Of a stretch of DNA of 64,000 nucleotides, positions 1 to 9,383 are shown in pieces. The notes under the pieces are model-generated. The model was given only the letters and a program-made list of their open reading frames with translations, made no database searches and was not told the DNA's origin. Each line of letters opens with the position of its first letter. Position 1 is the stretch's first letter. Both the position numbers and the translations under genes were made by a program. The stretch comes from Parafrankia irregularis (GTDB lineage: Bacteria > Actinomycetota > Actinomycetes > Frankiales > Frankiaceae): positions 1-64,000 of the forward strand of contig NZ_FAOZ01000016.1 of the NCBI RefSeq assembly GCF_001536285.1, read 5' to 3'.

Positions 1-2
1 GG

Positions 3-149
3 GTACGTCTGCCGTATCCCGTCGAGGGCACCTGTAACACCGTCAAGCTCCTGGTCAACGGCCACAGTTACGAGTTTCGGGTCCGGTCGAGTAACAGCAA
101 CGGTGAGGCGGGCTACTCCAACTCCGCCACCACCGTGGCAGGCTCCTAG
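3..149 (+). CDS. C-terminal end of a fibronectin type III protein (partial)
   Basis: An open frame runs in from the left edge and stops at TAG 147-149, giving 48 residues. They include NGHSYEFRVRSSNSNGEAGYS, the F and G strands of a fibronectin type III module. The motif of Tyr-Glu-Phe-Arg-Val followed by Asn and Gly-x-x-x-Ser matches the end of such domains in secreted actinobacterial glycosidases and adhesins. The N-terminal catalytic or anchoring part lies outside the window, so the role of the whole protein cannot be stated. Confidence 0.6.
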   Translation, partial: VRLPYPVEGTCNTVKLLVNGHSYEFRVRSSNSNGEAGYSNSATTVAGS

Positions 150-237
150 CGCCCCAGGGACCTGCCGATCGACTACGAGGGAAGCCCTGGCGGCCACCGG
201 AACCGAGCCTGCCTCTACGCCGACCCGTCAGCTCCCA

Positions 238-1176
238 TCAGTCGAACAGGGCGCTGACGGATTCGCCGTTGTGGATGTGGCGGATGGCGTCGGCGAGCGC
301 CGGGGCGACGGACAGCACGGTGAGCTTGGAGAACTGGTCGGCCGCCGGCACGGGGACCGTGTTGGTGCAGACGATCTCCGTGACGTCGGGTTGGTCGCCG
401 ATGCGCTTGAGCGCGCCGTTCGCGAAGAGACCGTGCGTGCAGGCGACCCGGATGGACCCGACGCCGATCTCGCGCAGGCGCTCCAGCAGTTCGAGCACGG
501 TGCTGCCCTGGGCGATCTCGTCGTCCAGGATGATGATGTCGCGGCCCGCGACGTCGCCGATGACGGCGCTGATCGCGACGCGGTCGTCGGCGAAGCGCTG
601 CTTGGCGCCGGCCGCGACCGGCACGCCGAGGCGCCGGGCGAACCGCGCCGCCTCCTTGGCGTTGCCGAGGTCGGGGGAGACGACGGTCGTGTTCGACAGG
701 TCGTTTCGCTGGAAGTGCTGGGCGAGCTCGCGCAGCGCGTGCAGGTGGTCGACCGGGACGCTGAAGAAGCCGTGCACCTGCGGTGAGTGCAGGGTCATCG
801 CGAGGATGCGGCTGGCGCCGGCGGTGACCAGCAGGTCGGCGACGAGCCGGCCGCCGATCGAGATCCGCGGTGTGTCCTTCTTGTCGGACCGCGCGTAGGA
901 GTAGTGCGGCATGACGACGGTGATCCGGGCGGCGGAGGCGCCGCGGGCCGCGTCGAGCATGAGCAGCAGCTCGACCAGGTTCTCCTGAACGGGCTTGATC
1001 AGCGGCTGGATGATGAAGATGTCCCGCTCACGGCAGTTCGCCTGCAGCTGTACTTCGAGGCAGTCGTTGGCGAAACGGTCGACGCGGACCGGCGAGAGCG
1101 GAACATCGAGATGGCCGCAGACTTCCTCCGCGAGCTGGTGGTGCGCACTTCCGCTGAACACGGCGATCTCTCGCAC
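238..1176 (-). CDS. prs: ribose-phosphate pyrophosphokinase-like protein (divergent PRPP synthase)
   Basis: 312 residues, the usual class I PRPP synthase length. It would transfer pyrophosphate from ATP to ribose-5-phosphate to make PRPP for nucleotide, His and Trp synthesis. Family signatures are VFSGSAHHQLA at the N-terminus, the catalytic-His segment LHSPQVHGFF, and VIGDVAGRDIIILDDE in the ribose-phosphate loop. Two normally strict motifs differ. The KRR of the catalytic flexible loop reads KQR, and DDMxDTxGT reads DDEIAQGST. It may therefore be a paralogue with altered regulation or specificity rather than the housekeeping enzyme. I chose GTG at 1176 because GGGAG lies about 8 bases upstream and the encoded N-terminus starts right at the conserved strand. 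A longer frame reaches 1320 but adds only Arg-rich sequence. Confidence 0.85.
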   Translation of the reverse strand: MREIAVFSGSAHHQLAEEVCGHLDVPLSPVRVDRFANDCLEVQLQANCRERDIFIIQPLIKPVQENLVELLLMLDAARGASAARITVVMPHYSYARSDKKDTPRISIGGRLVADLLVTAGASRILAMTLHSPQVHGFFSVPVDHLHALRELAQHFQRNDLSNTTVVSPDLGNAKEAARFARRLGVPVAAGAKQRFADDRVAISAVIGDVAGRDIIILDDEIAQGSTVLELLERLREIGVGSIRVACTHGLFANGALKRIGDQPDVTEIVCTNTVPVPAADQFSKLTVLSVAPALADAIRHIHNGESVSALFD

Positions 1177-1347
1177 AGGGCACTCCCGTCGGCTCCGGCT
1201 ACGGCGGATCTTCGCTGCCGGCGTCATCCTATGAGGGCGATCCCGGCGACCTGATCCGCCGCGGGCCTGCGGGCCTGCGTGCCCGTGTGCCCGCGGGCTC
1301 CGGTTCCACCGCCGGCCCACCGCATGTGCGGCCCACCACTGGTGGCT

Positions 1348-2010
1348 TCAGCTGGTGAGGCCGGATTCGTACGCGAAGATCACCAGCTGGGTGCGGTCCC
1401 GCGAGCTGGTCTTGGCCAGCAGGTTGGTCATATGGGTCTTGATCGTGCTGGTGGCCAGGACCAGGTCGGCGGCTATCTCGGCGTTGGACATTCCCCTGGC
1501 GACCCGGGTGAGGACGTCCCGTTCGCGATCGGTGAGCGTGTTCAGGAGCAGACGGGACGGGCTGGGCTCGGGGGCGTTCCCGTCGGCCGGGGGCGTGGCG
1601 GTGAACCGGTCGATGAGACGGCGGGTGGCCGCCGGGCTGAGCAGGGCGTCGCCGGCCGCCACAACGCGGATCGCGGTCAGCAGGTCCTCGGGCGGGGCGT
1701 CCTTCAGGAGGAAGCCGCTGGCACCCGCCCGCAGCCCGGCGAAGACGTACTCGTCCAGGTCGAACGAGGTCAGGATGATGACGCGGGTCGCCGGCCGCGC
1801 GGTGATCCTGCGGGTGGCGTCGATGCCGTTGACCCCGGGCATGCGGACGTCCATGAGGACGACGTCGGGATGGATCTCGGCGGCCATGCGCACGGCCTCG
1901 GCGCCGTTGCTCGCGGCGCCGACGACCTGCATCCCCGGTTCCGTGTTCAGCAGCGCCGCCAGCGACACCCGTAGAAGGGCCTGGTCGTCGGCGAGCATGA
2001 CCCGGATCAT
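1348..2010 (-). CDS. NarL/FixJ-family response regulator
   Basis: 220 residues. The N-terminal receiver domain (about 3-120) has the acidic pair ADD, the phospho-acceptor Asp in VVLMDVRMPG, and the conserved Lys in LLKDAPPEDL. The C-terminal LuxR-type helix-turn-helix (about 150-215) contains LTDRERDVLTRVARG and SNAEIAADLVLATSTIKTH. The start ATG overlaps the stop of the upstream histidine kinase by 4 bases (ATGA), so the two are translationally coupled and are almost certainly a cognate pair. The divergent ABC-2 transporter at 3245-4938 is the likely target. Confidence 0.93.
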   Translation of the reverse strand: MIRVMLADDQALLRVSLAALLNTEPGMQVVGAASNGAEAVRMAAEIHPDVVLMDVRMPGVNGIDATRRITARPATRVIILTSFDLDEYVFAGLRAGASGFLLKDAPPEDLLTAIRVVAAGDALLSPAATRRLIDRFTATPPADGNAPEPSPSRLLLNTLTDRERDVLTRVARGMSNAEIAADLVLATSTIKTHMTNLLAKTSSRDRTQLVIFAYESGLTS

Positions 2011-3155
2011 CGACGGGACCCGCCTGGCACGGCCGGATAGGGGAGCCAGGCTTCCACCCGCCAGGTGTCCTGGGGCTCGGGCCGGGCCGTCAGCGTGCCG
2101 CCGTGGAGGTGCGCCCGATCTCGCATGCCGGGAATGCCCTGGCCTTCGGCGCCCGCGCCGTCGGCGGCGGCGGGGCCCGGATTGGTGACGCGCATGCGGA
2201 CACCGTCGGCCTCGTGGGCGATCTCGACGGTTGCCGATCTCGTGGCGGCGTGCTTGACCGCGTTCGTCAGCGCTTCCTGGACGATGCGGTAGGCAGCCAC
2301 GTCGGCACCTGCGGCGAGCGCGACCGGGGACCCGTGGATCATCAGCTCGGTGCGCAGGCCGGCGGCCGAGGCGGCGGCCACCAGATCACCCAGGTCGGCC
2401 AGGCCGGGCTGAGGTGCCAGACCGTCGGTGTCGTCCCCGCGCAGGACGCTCATCAGGCGACGCATCTCCTCGAGAGAGAGGCGGCCGGTCTGCTCGATCG
2501 TGTTCATCACCTCGTGCAGGGGATCGTCGGGCGCTGACCGGAGGCGGGCTATGCCGGCCTGGACGGTCATCAGGGTCACCCCGTGGGCGACGACGTCGTG
2601 GAGCTCGCGGGCGATGGTGAGGCGTTCGGCGACGAGCCGGCCCTCGGCCTCGGCTTCCGCCCGACGGCGTTGCTGCTCGGCGAAGGCGGTCATCCACACC
2701 CGGCGCTGGCGGACGGTCTCGGCGAGCACACACGGCGGCACCGCGACGATCAGCGGGACCGCCACGAGCTGGAGCGGGGTCATGCCGTCCTGGGTGAGCA
2801 CGATCGCCTGGGCGAGCAGCCAGGTGGCGAACCCGGTGACGACGGCCGCGCGCCTCGACCGGACGGCTGCCGAATACGAGGCCAGCATCCAGGCGGCGGC
2901 CTGCATGGTGGTGTCCAGTTCGAGCACGTACAGGTAGGTGACGGCGTTCGTCCAGATCAGGACGGGTACCGGGTACCTGCGGCGCAGCAGAATCGGCGCC
3001 GTGACCAGGAGCAGGGCCGGGATCAGAGCGGGCTCGTGGTCGCCATCGGCAGCGATCACCGCGAGCAGCACGATGGCGACCGCGTCCAGGGCCACCCAGT
3101 GCCACGGCCGCAGCTCGATCACACCGCGACGGTAGCTGCTCCGAGCGCGGAACAC
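2007..3155 (-). CDS. sensor histidine kinase, HisKA_3 (NarL-type) family
   Basis: About 382 residues. The N-terminal 150 residues form four or five hydrophobic segments with no large extracytoplasmic sensor domain. A HisKA_3 dimerisation helix follows, with phospho-acceptor His in IARELHDVVAHGVTLM. The HATPase_c domain has the N-box ALTNAVKHA and G-boxes GQGIPGMRDRA. Intramembrane-sensing kinases of this kind commonly detect envelope stress or antibiotics and partner an ABC exporter, which is divergent here. Start choice is uncertain. GTG at 3155 is preceded directly by AGGAG, while GTG at 3122 (protein starting VIELRPW) gives the more family-like N-terminus. Confidence 0.9.
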   Translation of the reverse strand: MFRARSSYRRGVIELRPWHWVALDAVAIVLLAVIAADGDHEPALIPALLLVTAPILLRRRYPVPVLIWTNAVTYLYVLELDTTMQAAAWMLASYSAAVRSRRAAVVTGFATWLLAQAIVLTQDGMTPLQLVAVPLIVAVPPCVLAETVRQRRVWMTAFAEQQRRRAEAEAEGRLVAERLTIARELHDVVAHGVTLMTVQAGIARLRSAPDDPLHEVMNTIEQTGRLSLEEMRRLMSVLRGDDTDGLAPQPGLADLGDLVAAASAAGLRTELMIHGSPVALAAGADVAAYRIVQEALTNAVKHAATRSATVEIAHEADGVRMRVTNPGPAAADGAGAEGQGIPGMRDRAHLHGGTLTARPEPQDTWRVEAWLPYPAVPGGSRR

Positions 3156-3244
3156 CTCCTACCACGGTCGGAACCGTGATCGGCACCGTGGGCGGAAGCG
3201 GGCCGGGTGCCGGATCGGCGACCGTGCTGGCAAGGAGGTAGAAC

Positions 3245-4165
3245 ATGATCGAAGTAACCGGACTGGTGAAGCGCTACGGCGCGGTCGCGGCCGTCGACGG
3301 GCTCACCTTCACCGTCCAGCCAGGTCGCGTCACCGGGTTCCTCGGGCCGAACGGCGCGGGCAAGTCCACCACGTTGCGTCTGATCCTCGGCCTCGACCGG
3401 GCCACCGCGGGCCGGGCACTGATCGCCGGCCTGCCGCTGCGCGAGCTCGCGCGGCCGATCACCCGGGTCGGCGTTCTGCTGGATGCCTCGGCGGTGCACG
3501 CGGGTCGTTCGGCCCGATCGCACCTGCGGGCGATCGCGGCGGCGGGCGGCATCGGTGATCGCAGGGTCGACGCCTGCCTGGAGCTGGCGGGCCTGAGCGC
3601 GGTGGCCGGCCGCCGGATTCGCGGGTTCAGCCTGGGCATGCGACAGCGACTCGGCATCGCCGCGGCCCTGCTCGGGGATCCCGACGTGCTGCTGTTCGAC
3701 GAGCCGGTCAACGGGCTCGACGCGGAGGGCGTCCAGTGGGCGCGCACGCTGATGCGCGACCTGGCCGCGCAGGGGCGGACGGTCTTCGTCTCGTCTCATC
3801 TGATGGCCGAGATGCAGAACACCGCCGATCACCTCGTCGTGATCGGCCGTGGCCGGCTGCTCGCCGACGTTCCCATCGGCGAGCTGATCGCCACGGGCCT
3901 GCTCGAACTGCGCGTGCCCGAGCCGGACACCGGCACGGTGGTGGGCCTGCTCGCCGAAGCCGGCGGTGACGTCGCCGCCGACCAGAGCGGGCTGGTCGTC
4001 CGGGGCCTCGACGCCGATCAGGCGGGTGAGCTGCTGCGTGCGGCCGGTGTCCGGGTCACGCATCTGGCCCAGCGCCGGTCCTCCCTGGAGGAGGCCTACC
4101 TGGCACTCACCGGTGAGTCCGTCGACTACCGCGCGCCTCGTGCGCGGGAGGAGGCTCGATCGTGA
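3245..4165 (+). CDS. ABC-2 type transporter, ATP-binding protein
   Basis: 306 residues. Walker A is GPNGAGKST (about residue 37), the signature region is SLGMRQRLGIAAAL, and Walker B with catalytic Glu is VLLFDEPVNGLD. The H-loop sits in VSSHLMAEM. The C-terminal about 80 residues form the regulatory extension typical of DrrA/CcmA-like exporters. ATG at 3245 has AAGGAGG 6-7 bases upstream. The stop overlaps the permease start (GTGA, 4162). It lies head-to-head with the two-component system, separated by about 90 bp, which argues that the kinase/regulator pair controls it. Substrate unknown; a drug, lantibiotic or lipid is typical. Confidence 0.93.
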   Translation: MIEVTGLVKRYGAVAAVDGLTFTVQPGRVTGFLGPNGAGKSTTLRLILGLDRATAGRALIAGLPLRELARPITRVGVLLDASAVHAGRSARSHLRAIAAAGGIGDRRVDACLELAGLSAVAGRRIRGFSLGMRQRLGIAAALLGDPDVLLFDEPVNGLDAEGVQWARTLMRDLAAQGRTVFVSSHLMAEMQNTADHLVVIGRGRLLADVPIGELIATGLLELRVPEPDTGTVVGLLAEAGGDVAADQSGLVVRGLDADQAGELLRAAGVRVTHLAQRRSSLEEAYLALTGESVDYRAPRAREEARS

Positions 4166-4938
4166 TCAGGTTCGTGCTGCGATCAGAGTGGATCAAGCTG
4201 GTGTCGGTGCGGTCGACCTGGTGGTGCCTCGGTGCCGCGGCGCTGCTGGTGCCGGTGTTCGGGCTGCTGACGGCGATGGCGACCGACCCGGCCGACGCCG
4301 CGGCGAGGCCCAGGGCCTGGCAGGTTGCCGAGGGCGGCTTCGATCCGCTCCAGCCGCTGAGCGGTGTGCTGCTGGCCCAGTTCGCCTTCGGCGTGCTGGG
4401 GGCGCTGACGATCACTTCGGAGTACTCGACCGGTCAGATCCGCGGCTCCCTCGTGACCGTCCCGCACCGGCGCCGTCTGCTGGCGGCGAAGCTCGCCGTC
4501 CTGCTCGCGGTGGTCGTGACCGTGGCCATGGTGCTCACCGTCGGAACGTTCTTCCTGACCCAGGCTGCCTACCCGGACGGGCTCTCGATCGGGCTGGGTG
4601 ACGGCGGCGCCTGGAAGGCTCTGCTCGGCATCGTCGCCTACACGACGTTCATCTCGGTGTTCGGTTTCGCGGTCGGCGCAGCGGTACGCAGGACGGGGGC
4701 GGCGATCTCGGTGTTCATGTTCGTGACCTTCGTGGTGATGAGCGCGCTGCCCGCGGTGTTCCCGAGCTCGCTGCGGGAGGACGCCGGCCGCTACACCTTC
4801 CTCGGCCTGGCCGACTCGTTGACGACCCTGCAGCCGGATCCCCATCCGGGAATGCTCGCCTCCGCCGTGCTCCTCGCCGGTTACGCCACGGTCGCGCTGG
4901 CCCCGGCCCTGCTCCTGGCAGAGCGCCGGGACGCCTGA
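4162..4938 (+). CDS. ABC-2 type transporter permease
   Basis: 258 residues with about six hydrophobic helices. A cytoplasmic N-terminus (MIRFVLRSEWIKLVSVRSTW) is typical of ABC-2 permeases, and the TSEYSTGQIRGSL segment between helices 2 and 3 is the coupling-helix hallmark of the family. GTG start overlaps the ATPase stop by 4 bases, so the pair forms one exporter. No extracellular domain is visible. Confidence 0.9.
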   Translation: MIRFVLRSEWIKLVSVRSTWWCLGAAALLVPVFGLLTAMATDPADAAARPRAWQVAEGGFDPLQPLSGVLLAQFAFGVLGALTITSEYSTGQIRGSLVTVPHRRRLLAAKLAVLLAVVVTVAMVLTVGTFFLTQAAYPDGLSIGLGDGGAWKALLGIVAYTTFISVFGFAVGAAVRRTGAAISVFMFVTFVVMSALPAVFPSSLREDAGRYTFLGLADSLTTLQPDPHPGMLASAVLLAGYATVALAPALLLAERRDA

Positions 4939-5105
4939 CGCCGGAGCCGGACCGGCTCTTGCAGGCTGGCGCTGTCGTCGCCAGGACAGGCCTGGGTTCA
5001 TCGCCCTGGGAGATACTTCCGCGTGGGTCATCCCTACGATCGCGGATGTCGGTCCAGATTCTCCGGAGGGCGTGCGGGTGGCGCGCCGAGACGAGGAGGC
5101 GCAGG

Positions 5106-6710
5106 GTGGCCCTCGGCGCGCGTCTGGACCGTGCGCAGCAGAGCCGGCCGAGTGTCGCGTTCCCGCTCGCGGTCGTCTACAAGTTCACCGAGGACCAGGG
5201 TGGGTACCTGGCCGCGCTGATCGCCTTCTACGGCTTCCTCTCCCTGTTCCCGCTGCTCCTGCTGCTCACCACCTGCCTCGGTTTCGTGCTGGCGGGGCAC
5301 CCGGACCTGCAGGAGCAGGTGGTCAGCTCCGCGCTCAGCCAGTTCCCGATCATCGGTGACCAGCTGCGCAACGACGTCCACGCGCTGCGGGGGAGTGCCG
5401 CCGCGGTGGCGATCGGCGTCTTCGGCAGCATCTGGGGCAGCCTCGGTGTGGCCCGTGCGGTCGGCAACGCGCTGGACACGGTGTGGGCGGTCCCGCGCCG
5501 GTCCCGACCGAACCCGTTCTTCGCACGGGTGCGCAGCTTCGGCCTGATCGGTCTGCTCGGCCTCGGTGTGCTTCTGACGACCGTGCTCTCGGCGATCACG
5601 ACTCGGGCGAGCGACCTGGGGACCGGCCTCGGGGTCGGCCTGCAGGTGCTGGCCGTGGTGCTCGGTCTCATCGGGAACACGGGCCTGGTCCTCGTGGCGT
5701 TTCAGCTGCTCACCGTCAAGGATGTGTCGTTCCGCCAGGTCCTGCCGGGGGCGGCGATCGCCGCCGTGGGCTGGCAGCTGCTCCAGTCTGCCGGTACCTA
5801 TCTCCTGCAGTACCAGCTGCAGGGCCGGACCCAGGTGTACGGGCTGTTCGCCCTGGTGCTCGGCCTGGTGACCTGGCTGTACCTGCTCGCCGTGGTGATC
5901 GTGTTCGCGATGGAGATCAACACCGTGCGGGTCGGGCGGCTGTACCCGCGCGCGCTGCTGACGCCGTTCACGGACGACGTCGTCCTGACCGACTCGGACC
6001 GGCGCGTCTACACCGCGTACGCGCAGGCCGAGCAGTTCAAGAGCTTCCAGAAGGTGGACGTCTCCTTCGACCAGGATCCGCCCATGGAGCTGACCCACGC
6101 GATGCGCACCACGGGGACCTGCCGCCGATTCCGGCCGGACCCGGTGCCTGACGACGTCCTGGTCGAGGCGTTCGACGCGGCCCGGTTCGGGCCGCAGGGC
6201 GGGAACCGGCAGCCGGTGCGGTTCGTCGTCGTGCGCGATCCGGAGCGCCGCGCGGCGCTGGCGGGCCTGTACCGGGCCCGCTGGCAGCTCTACCTGGCGG
6301 CGTTGCGGGAGCGTGGGCTCACCCCGCCGCCCGACACGGATCACTTCGTGCAACACCTCGGCGAGGTGCCGGTGCTCATCGTGGTCTGCGTGGAGCTGGC
6401 GGCGCTGCATCCGACCGACACCGACCTCGGCCGGCTCAGCATCGTCGGCGGGGCGTCGGTCTACCCGATCGTGCAGAACCTCTGCCTCGCGCTGCGCGGC
6501 CAGGGTGTCGCCAGCGCCCTGACCACGCTGTTGGTCGCGGACGAGCCCGCGGTGGCCGAGCTGCTCGCGATCCCGCCCGGGTACGTCACCGCGGCGCACC
6601 TGGCGGTCGGCTACCCGGAGGCGGACTTCCCGCGCCGGCTGAGCCGCCGCCCCGTCGCCGAGCTGGTCTTCGAGGACACCTTCGGACACCCGATGGGCGA
6701 CAGCCAGTAG
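5106..6710 (+). CDS. YihY/BrkB family membrane protein fused to a nitroreductase domain
   Basis: A single uninterrupted frame encodes two normally separate proteins. Residues about 15-310 are a YihY/BrkB (UPF0761) integral membrane protein with six helices, including FYGFLSLFPLLLLLTTCLG and the family motif GSIWGSLGVARAVGNALDTVW. Residues from about 327 (MELTHAMRTTGTCRRFRPD) to the end are a flavin nitroreductase-like domain, with the FMN-contacting RTTGTCRRF, a GPQGGNRQPVRFVVV segment and a GGASVYPIVQNLCLAL helix. The ATG at the junction is in frame with no stop before it. I chose GTG at 5106 because GAGGAGG is 6-7 bases upstream; frames reaching back to 4959 are possible. It could be a real membrane-tethered reductase, or two genes merged by a local sequence error. 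Function unproven. Confidence 0.75.
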   Translation: MALGARLDRAQQSRPSVAFPLAVVYKFTEDQGGYLAALIAFYGFLSLFPLLLLLTTCLGFVLAGHPDLQEQVVSSALSQFPIIGDQLRNDVHALRGSAAAVAIGVFGSIWGSLGVARAVGNALDTVWAVPRRSRPNPFFARVRSFGLIGLLGLGVLLTTVLSAITTRASDLGTGLGVGLQVLAVVLGLIGNTGLVLVAFQLLTVKDVSFRQVLPGAAIAAVGWQLLQSAGTYLLQYQLQGRTQVYGLFALVLGLVTWLYLLAVVIVFAMEINTVRVGRLYPRALLTPFTDDVVLTDSDRRVYTAYAQAEQFKSFQKVDVSFDQDPPMELTHAMRTTGTCRRFRPDPVPDDVLVEAFDAARFGPQGGNRQPVRFVVVRDPERRAALAGLYRARWQLYLAALRERGLTPPPDTDHFVQHLGEVPVLIVVCVELAALHPTDTDLGRLSIVGGASVYPIVQNLCLALRGQGVASALTTLLVADEPAVAELLAIPPGYVTAAHLAVGYPEADFPRRLSRRPVAELVFEDTFGHPMGDSQ

Positions 6711-6751
6711 CCCGACGGGCGACGGTCAGTGGTCTGAGTGACACTCGGGAA

Positions 6752-9383
6752 ATGACGGCACGAGAGCATGTCAGGGTCGACGTGACCGGAATCGTGCAGG
6801 GGGTCGGCTTCCGTCCCTTTCGTTCACGGGCTGGCCACCCGGCTGGGGCTGCGCGGCGAGGTCGGTAACGACAGCGAGGGCGTCCACATCGAGCTGGACG
6901 GTGACGGCGCCGACGTCGCCGCGTTCCTGACCGCGCTGCGGGAGGAGGCCCCGCCGCTCGCGGAGATCGAAACCGTGGACGTCACGGAGTGCGTCGACCA
7001 CACCGACCACCACCTCGGCGGCTCGGCCGGCCCCGGTTCCGCGGAACCGGGGGGTGGCTTCCGCATCGTCGCCAGCGATCCGGCGCGCGACGGGGGCGGG
7101 CCGCGGACGCAGGTCTGCGCCGACAGCGCCACCTGCGCGGACTGCCTGCGCGAGCTGGCCGACCCGGCCGACCGGCGCTACCAGTACCCGTTCATCAACT
7201 GCACGAACTGCGGGCCGCGTTTCACGATCATCGTGGACGTCCCCTACGACCGGCCCGCCACGACGATGGCGCCGTTCCGGATGTGTTACCGCTGCCGGGC
7301 CGAGTACGAGGACCCGGCCGATCGGCGTTTCCACGCCCAGCCGGTGTGCTGCCCGGACTGCGGGCCCTCGCTGGAGTTCCGGCCGGCGCACGGCTTCTGG
7401 CTGACCCCCGACTTCCGCCTCGGGCCGGGGTTCCGCCTCGGGGCCGGGATCCGTCCCACCACCCGCCCGGGCCAGGGGCCGTCCGACAACGCCCTGAACC
7501 AGGCAGCGGCGCTGCTGCGGGCCGGCGGGATCCTGGCGGTCAAAGGCCTCGGCGGGTACCACCTGGCCGTGCTCGCCGCCGACGAGGCGGCGGTCGCCCA
7601 GCTGCGCCGCCGCAAGCGCCGCGACGGCAAGCCGTTCGCCCTGATGGCCCGGGATCTGGCCGATGTGGAGCGGCTCTGCGTCGTCGACGAGACCGCCCGC
7701 CGGCTGCTCACCGGCCGGCGCCGCCCGATCGTGCTGCTCGACCGCCGGCCCGCACCGCCCAACGCACCCGACGGTGCCGGGACGTCCTCGTGCGTCGCGC
7801 CGTCGGTGGCCCCCGGGGTCCGGACGCTCGGGATCATGCTGCCCTACACGCCGCTGCACCACCTGCTGCTCGGGCGCCTGCCCGGTCCGATCGTGCTCAC
7901 CAGCGGCAACATCTCCGACGAGCCGATCCTGTTCCGTGACGACGAGGCCCTCGCCGGGCTCGGCCGGGTCGCGGACGGATTCCTCCTGCACGACCGGGCC
8001 ATCCACACCCGCCTGGACGACTCGGTCACCCGGTCGGTCCGCGGCCGCGAGGCGGTGGTGCGCAGGTCCCGCGGCTATGCGCCGGAGCCGGTGCCGCTGG
8101 CCTGGGACGTCGCCCGGCCCGTGCTCGCGTGCGGAGCGGAGCTGAAGAACACCGTCTGCCTGGCGGCGGGGCGGCGCGCGTACCTGTCCGGGCACCTCGG
8201 TGACCTGGAGAACCCGGCGACCCTGCGGTCGTTCGCCGGTGCCATCGAGCATCTGGGCAGGCTGTTCGACATCCGGCCGGAGCTGGTGGCGCACGACCTG
8301 CATCCGGAGTACCTGTCCACCAAGTGGGCGCTGGAGCAGGAACTGCCCGTCGTCGGCGTCCAGCACCACCATGCGCACATCGCCTCCTGCCTGGCCGACA
8401 ACGGGCAGCGGGGGCCCGTGCTGGGGGTGGCGTTCGACGGTCTGGGCTTCGGCCTCGACGGCACCCTGTGGGGTGGGGAGTTCCTGTGGGCCGACCTCAC
8501 CGGCTTCACCCGGGTGGCCCACTTCGAGCCGGTGGCGCTGCCCGGCGGGGCGGCGGCGATCCGCGCACCCTGGCGGATGGCGGCTGCCTACCTGCAGGCC
8601 GCCGGGGTGGACGACGCGGAGCGGCTCGGGGTGGCGCGGCGCAACGAGGCGTGGTGGGACGCGGTGACCAGCCTGGCCCGCGCGTGCTCGGCCACCTCGC
8701 CGGCGACGCCGTCGACGCTGGCAACGCCGGACACACCGCCCACGCCGACTCCGCTGGCGCCGCGGACCAGCAGCGTGGGGCGGCTGTTCGACGCGGTCGC
8801 CGCGCTGGTCGGCGTCCGCGACACGATCCGCTACGAGGGGCAGGCCGCCATCGAGCTGGAACAGCTGGCCGCACCCGGTGACCACGGCGCCTACCCGTCC
8901 GGGGCAGGCCGGGGAGCACTGGCCCGGGGCGCACGAGTCGGGGGAGCACCGGGCACCGACGCCCTGATCCTGTCGGGTGCCGGGCTGGTCCGGGACGTCG
9001 TGGCGGACCTGCGCGCCGGGACCACCTCGGAGGTCATCGCGGCGCGTTTCCACACCACCCTGGCCAGGCTCACCGTCGACACCTGTGTGGCGCTGCGGGA
9101 GCGGCTGTTCGGAACGGAGCCCGGCACCGTGGCCCTGTCGGGCGGCGTGTTCGCCAACGTGCGGCTCGCCGGGGAGATCGAGGACGGCCTGGCCCGATCG
9201 GGCTTCACCGTGCTGACCCATGCGCGGGTGCCCTGCAACGACGGCGGGATCAGCCTCGGTCAGGCGGCCGTCGCCAGTGCGCGCAGCCAGGAGAACCAGT
9301 CGGAAAGCCCGGCCCCGTCGTTCGCGGACACCGCCAGCACCCGGACGGACGGGTTGACCTGCCGCACCGCGTCGGTGAACTGA
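6752..9383 (+). pseudogene. hypF: hypF, [NiFe]-hydrogenase carbamoyltransferase, frameshifted near the 5' end
   Basis: HypF makes the carbamoyl group from carbamoyl phosphate and ATP for the cyanide ligands of the NiFe site. ATG 6752 starts the acylphosphatase domain (VTGIVQGVGFRPF). At 6818-6822 the run CCCTTTCGTTCAC carries one base too many. Frame 1 then hits TAA within about 17 codons, while the +1 frame reads VHGLATRLGLRGEVGND, the expected continuation. The rest is intact: four CxxC zinc-finger motifs (CADC, CTNC, CYRC, CPDC), a YrdC domain (about 7490-8100), and the Kae1-like domain with QHHHAHIAS. The next in-frame start is 6975, giving 802 residues without a complete acylphosphatase. 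Only one base separates this from a full gene, so a sequencing error is possible. The 3' end overlaps hypB antisense by 124 bp. Confidence 0.88.
7031..7052. repeat. perfect 22-bp palindrome inside hypF
   Basis: A perfect palindrome whose core GGTTCCGCGGAACC also occurs after glyA (32747-32770) and twice in an ABC ATPase gene (41414-41451). In hypF it encodes Gly-Ser-Ala-Glu-Pro in the linker between the acylphosphatase and zinc-finger domains. Confidence 0.85.

Noticed and set aside
5034-6689. A 551-codon minus-strand frame opposite the BrkB-nitroreductase gene
   Set aside because: Antisense shadow; the plus frame has membrane helices and two known domains.
6771-9221. An 816-codon minus-strand frame opposite hypF
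   Set aside because: Composition is Arg/Gly/Pro-rich with no domain, and it mirrors hypF codon by codon. Long antisense frames are expected in DNA this GC-rich.
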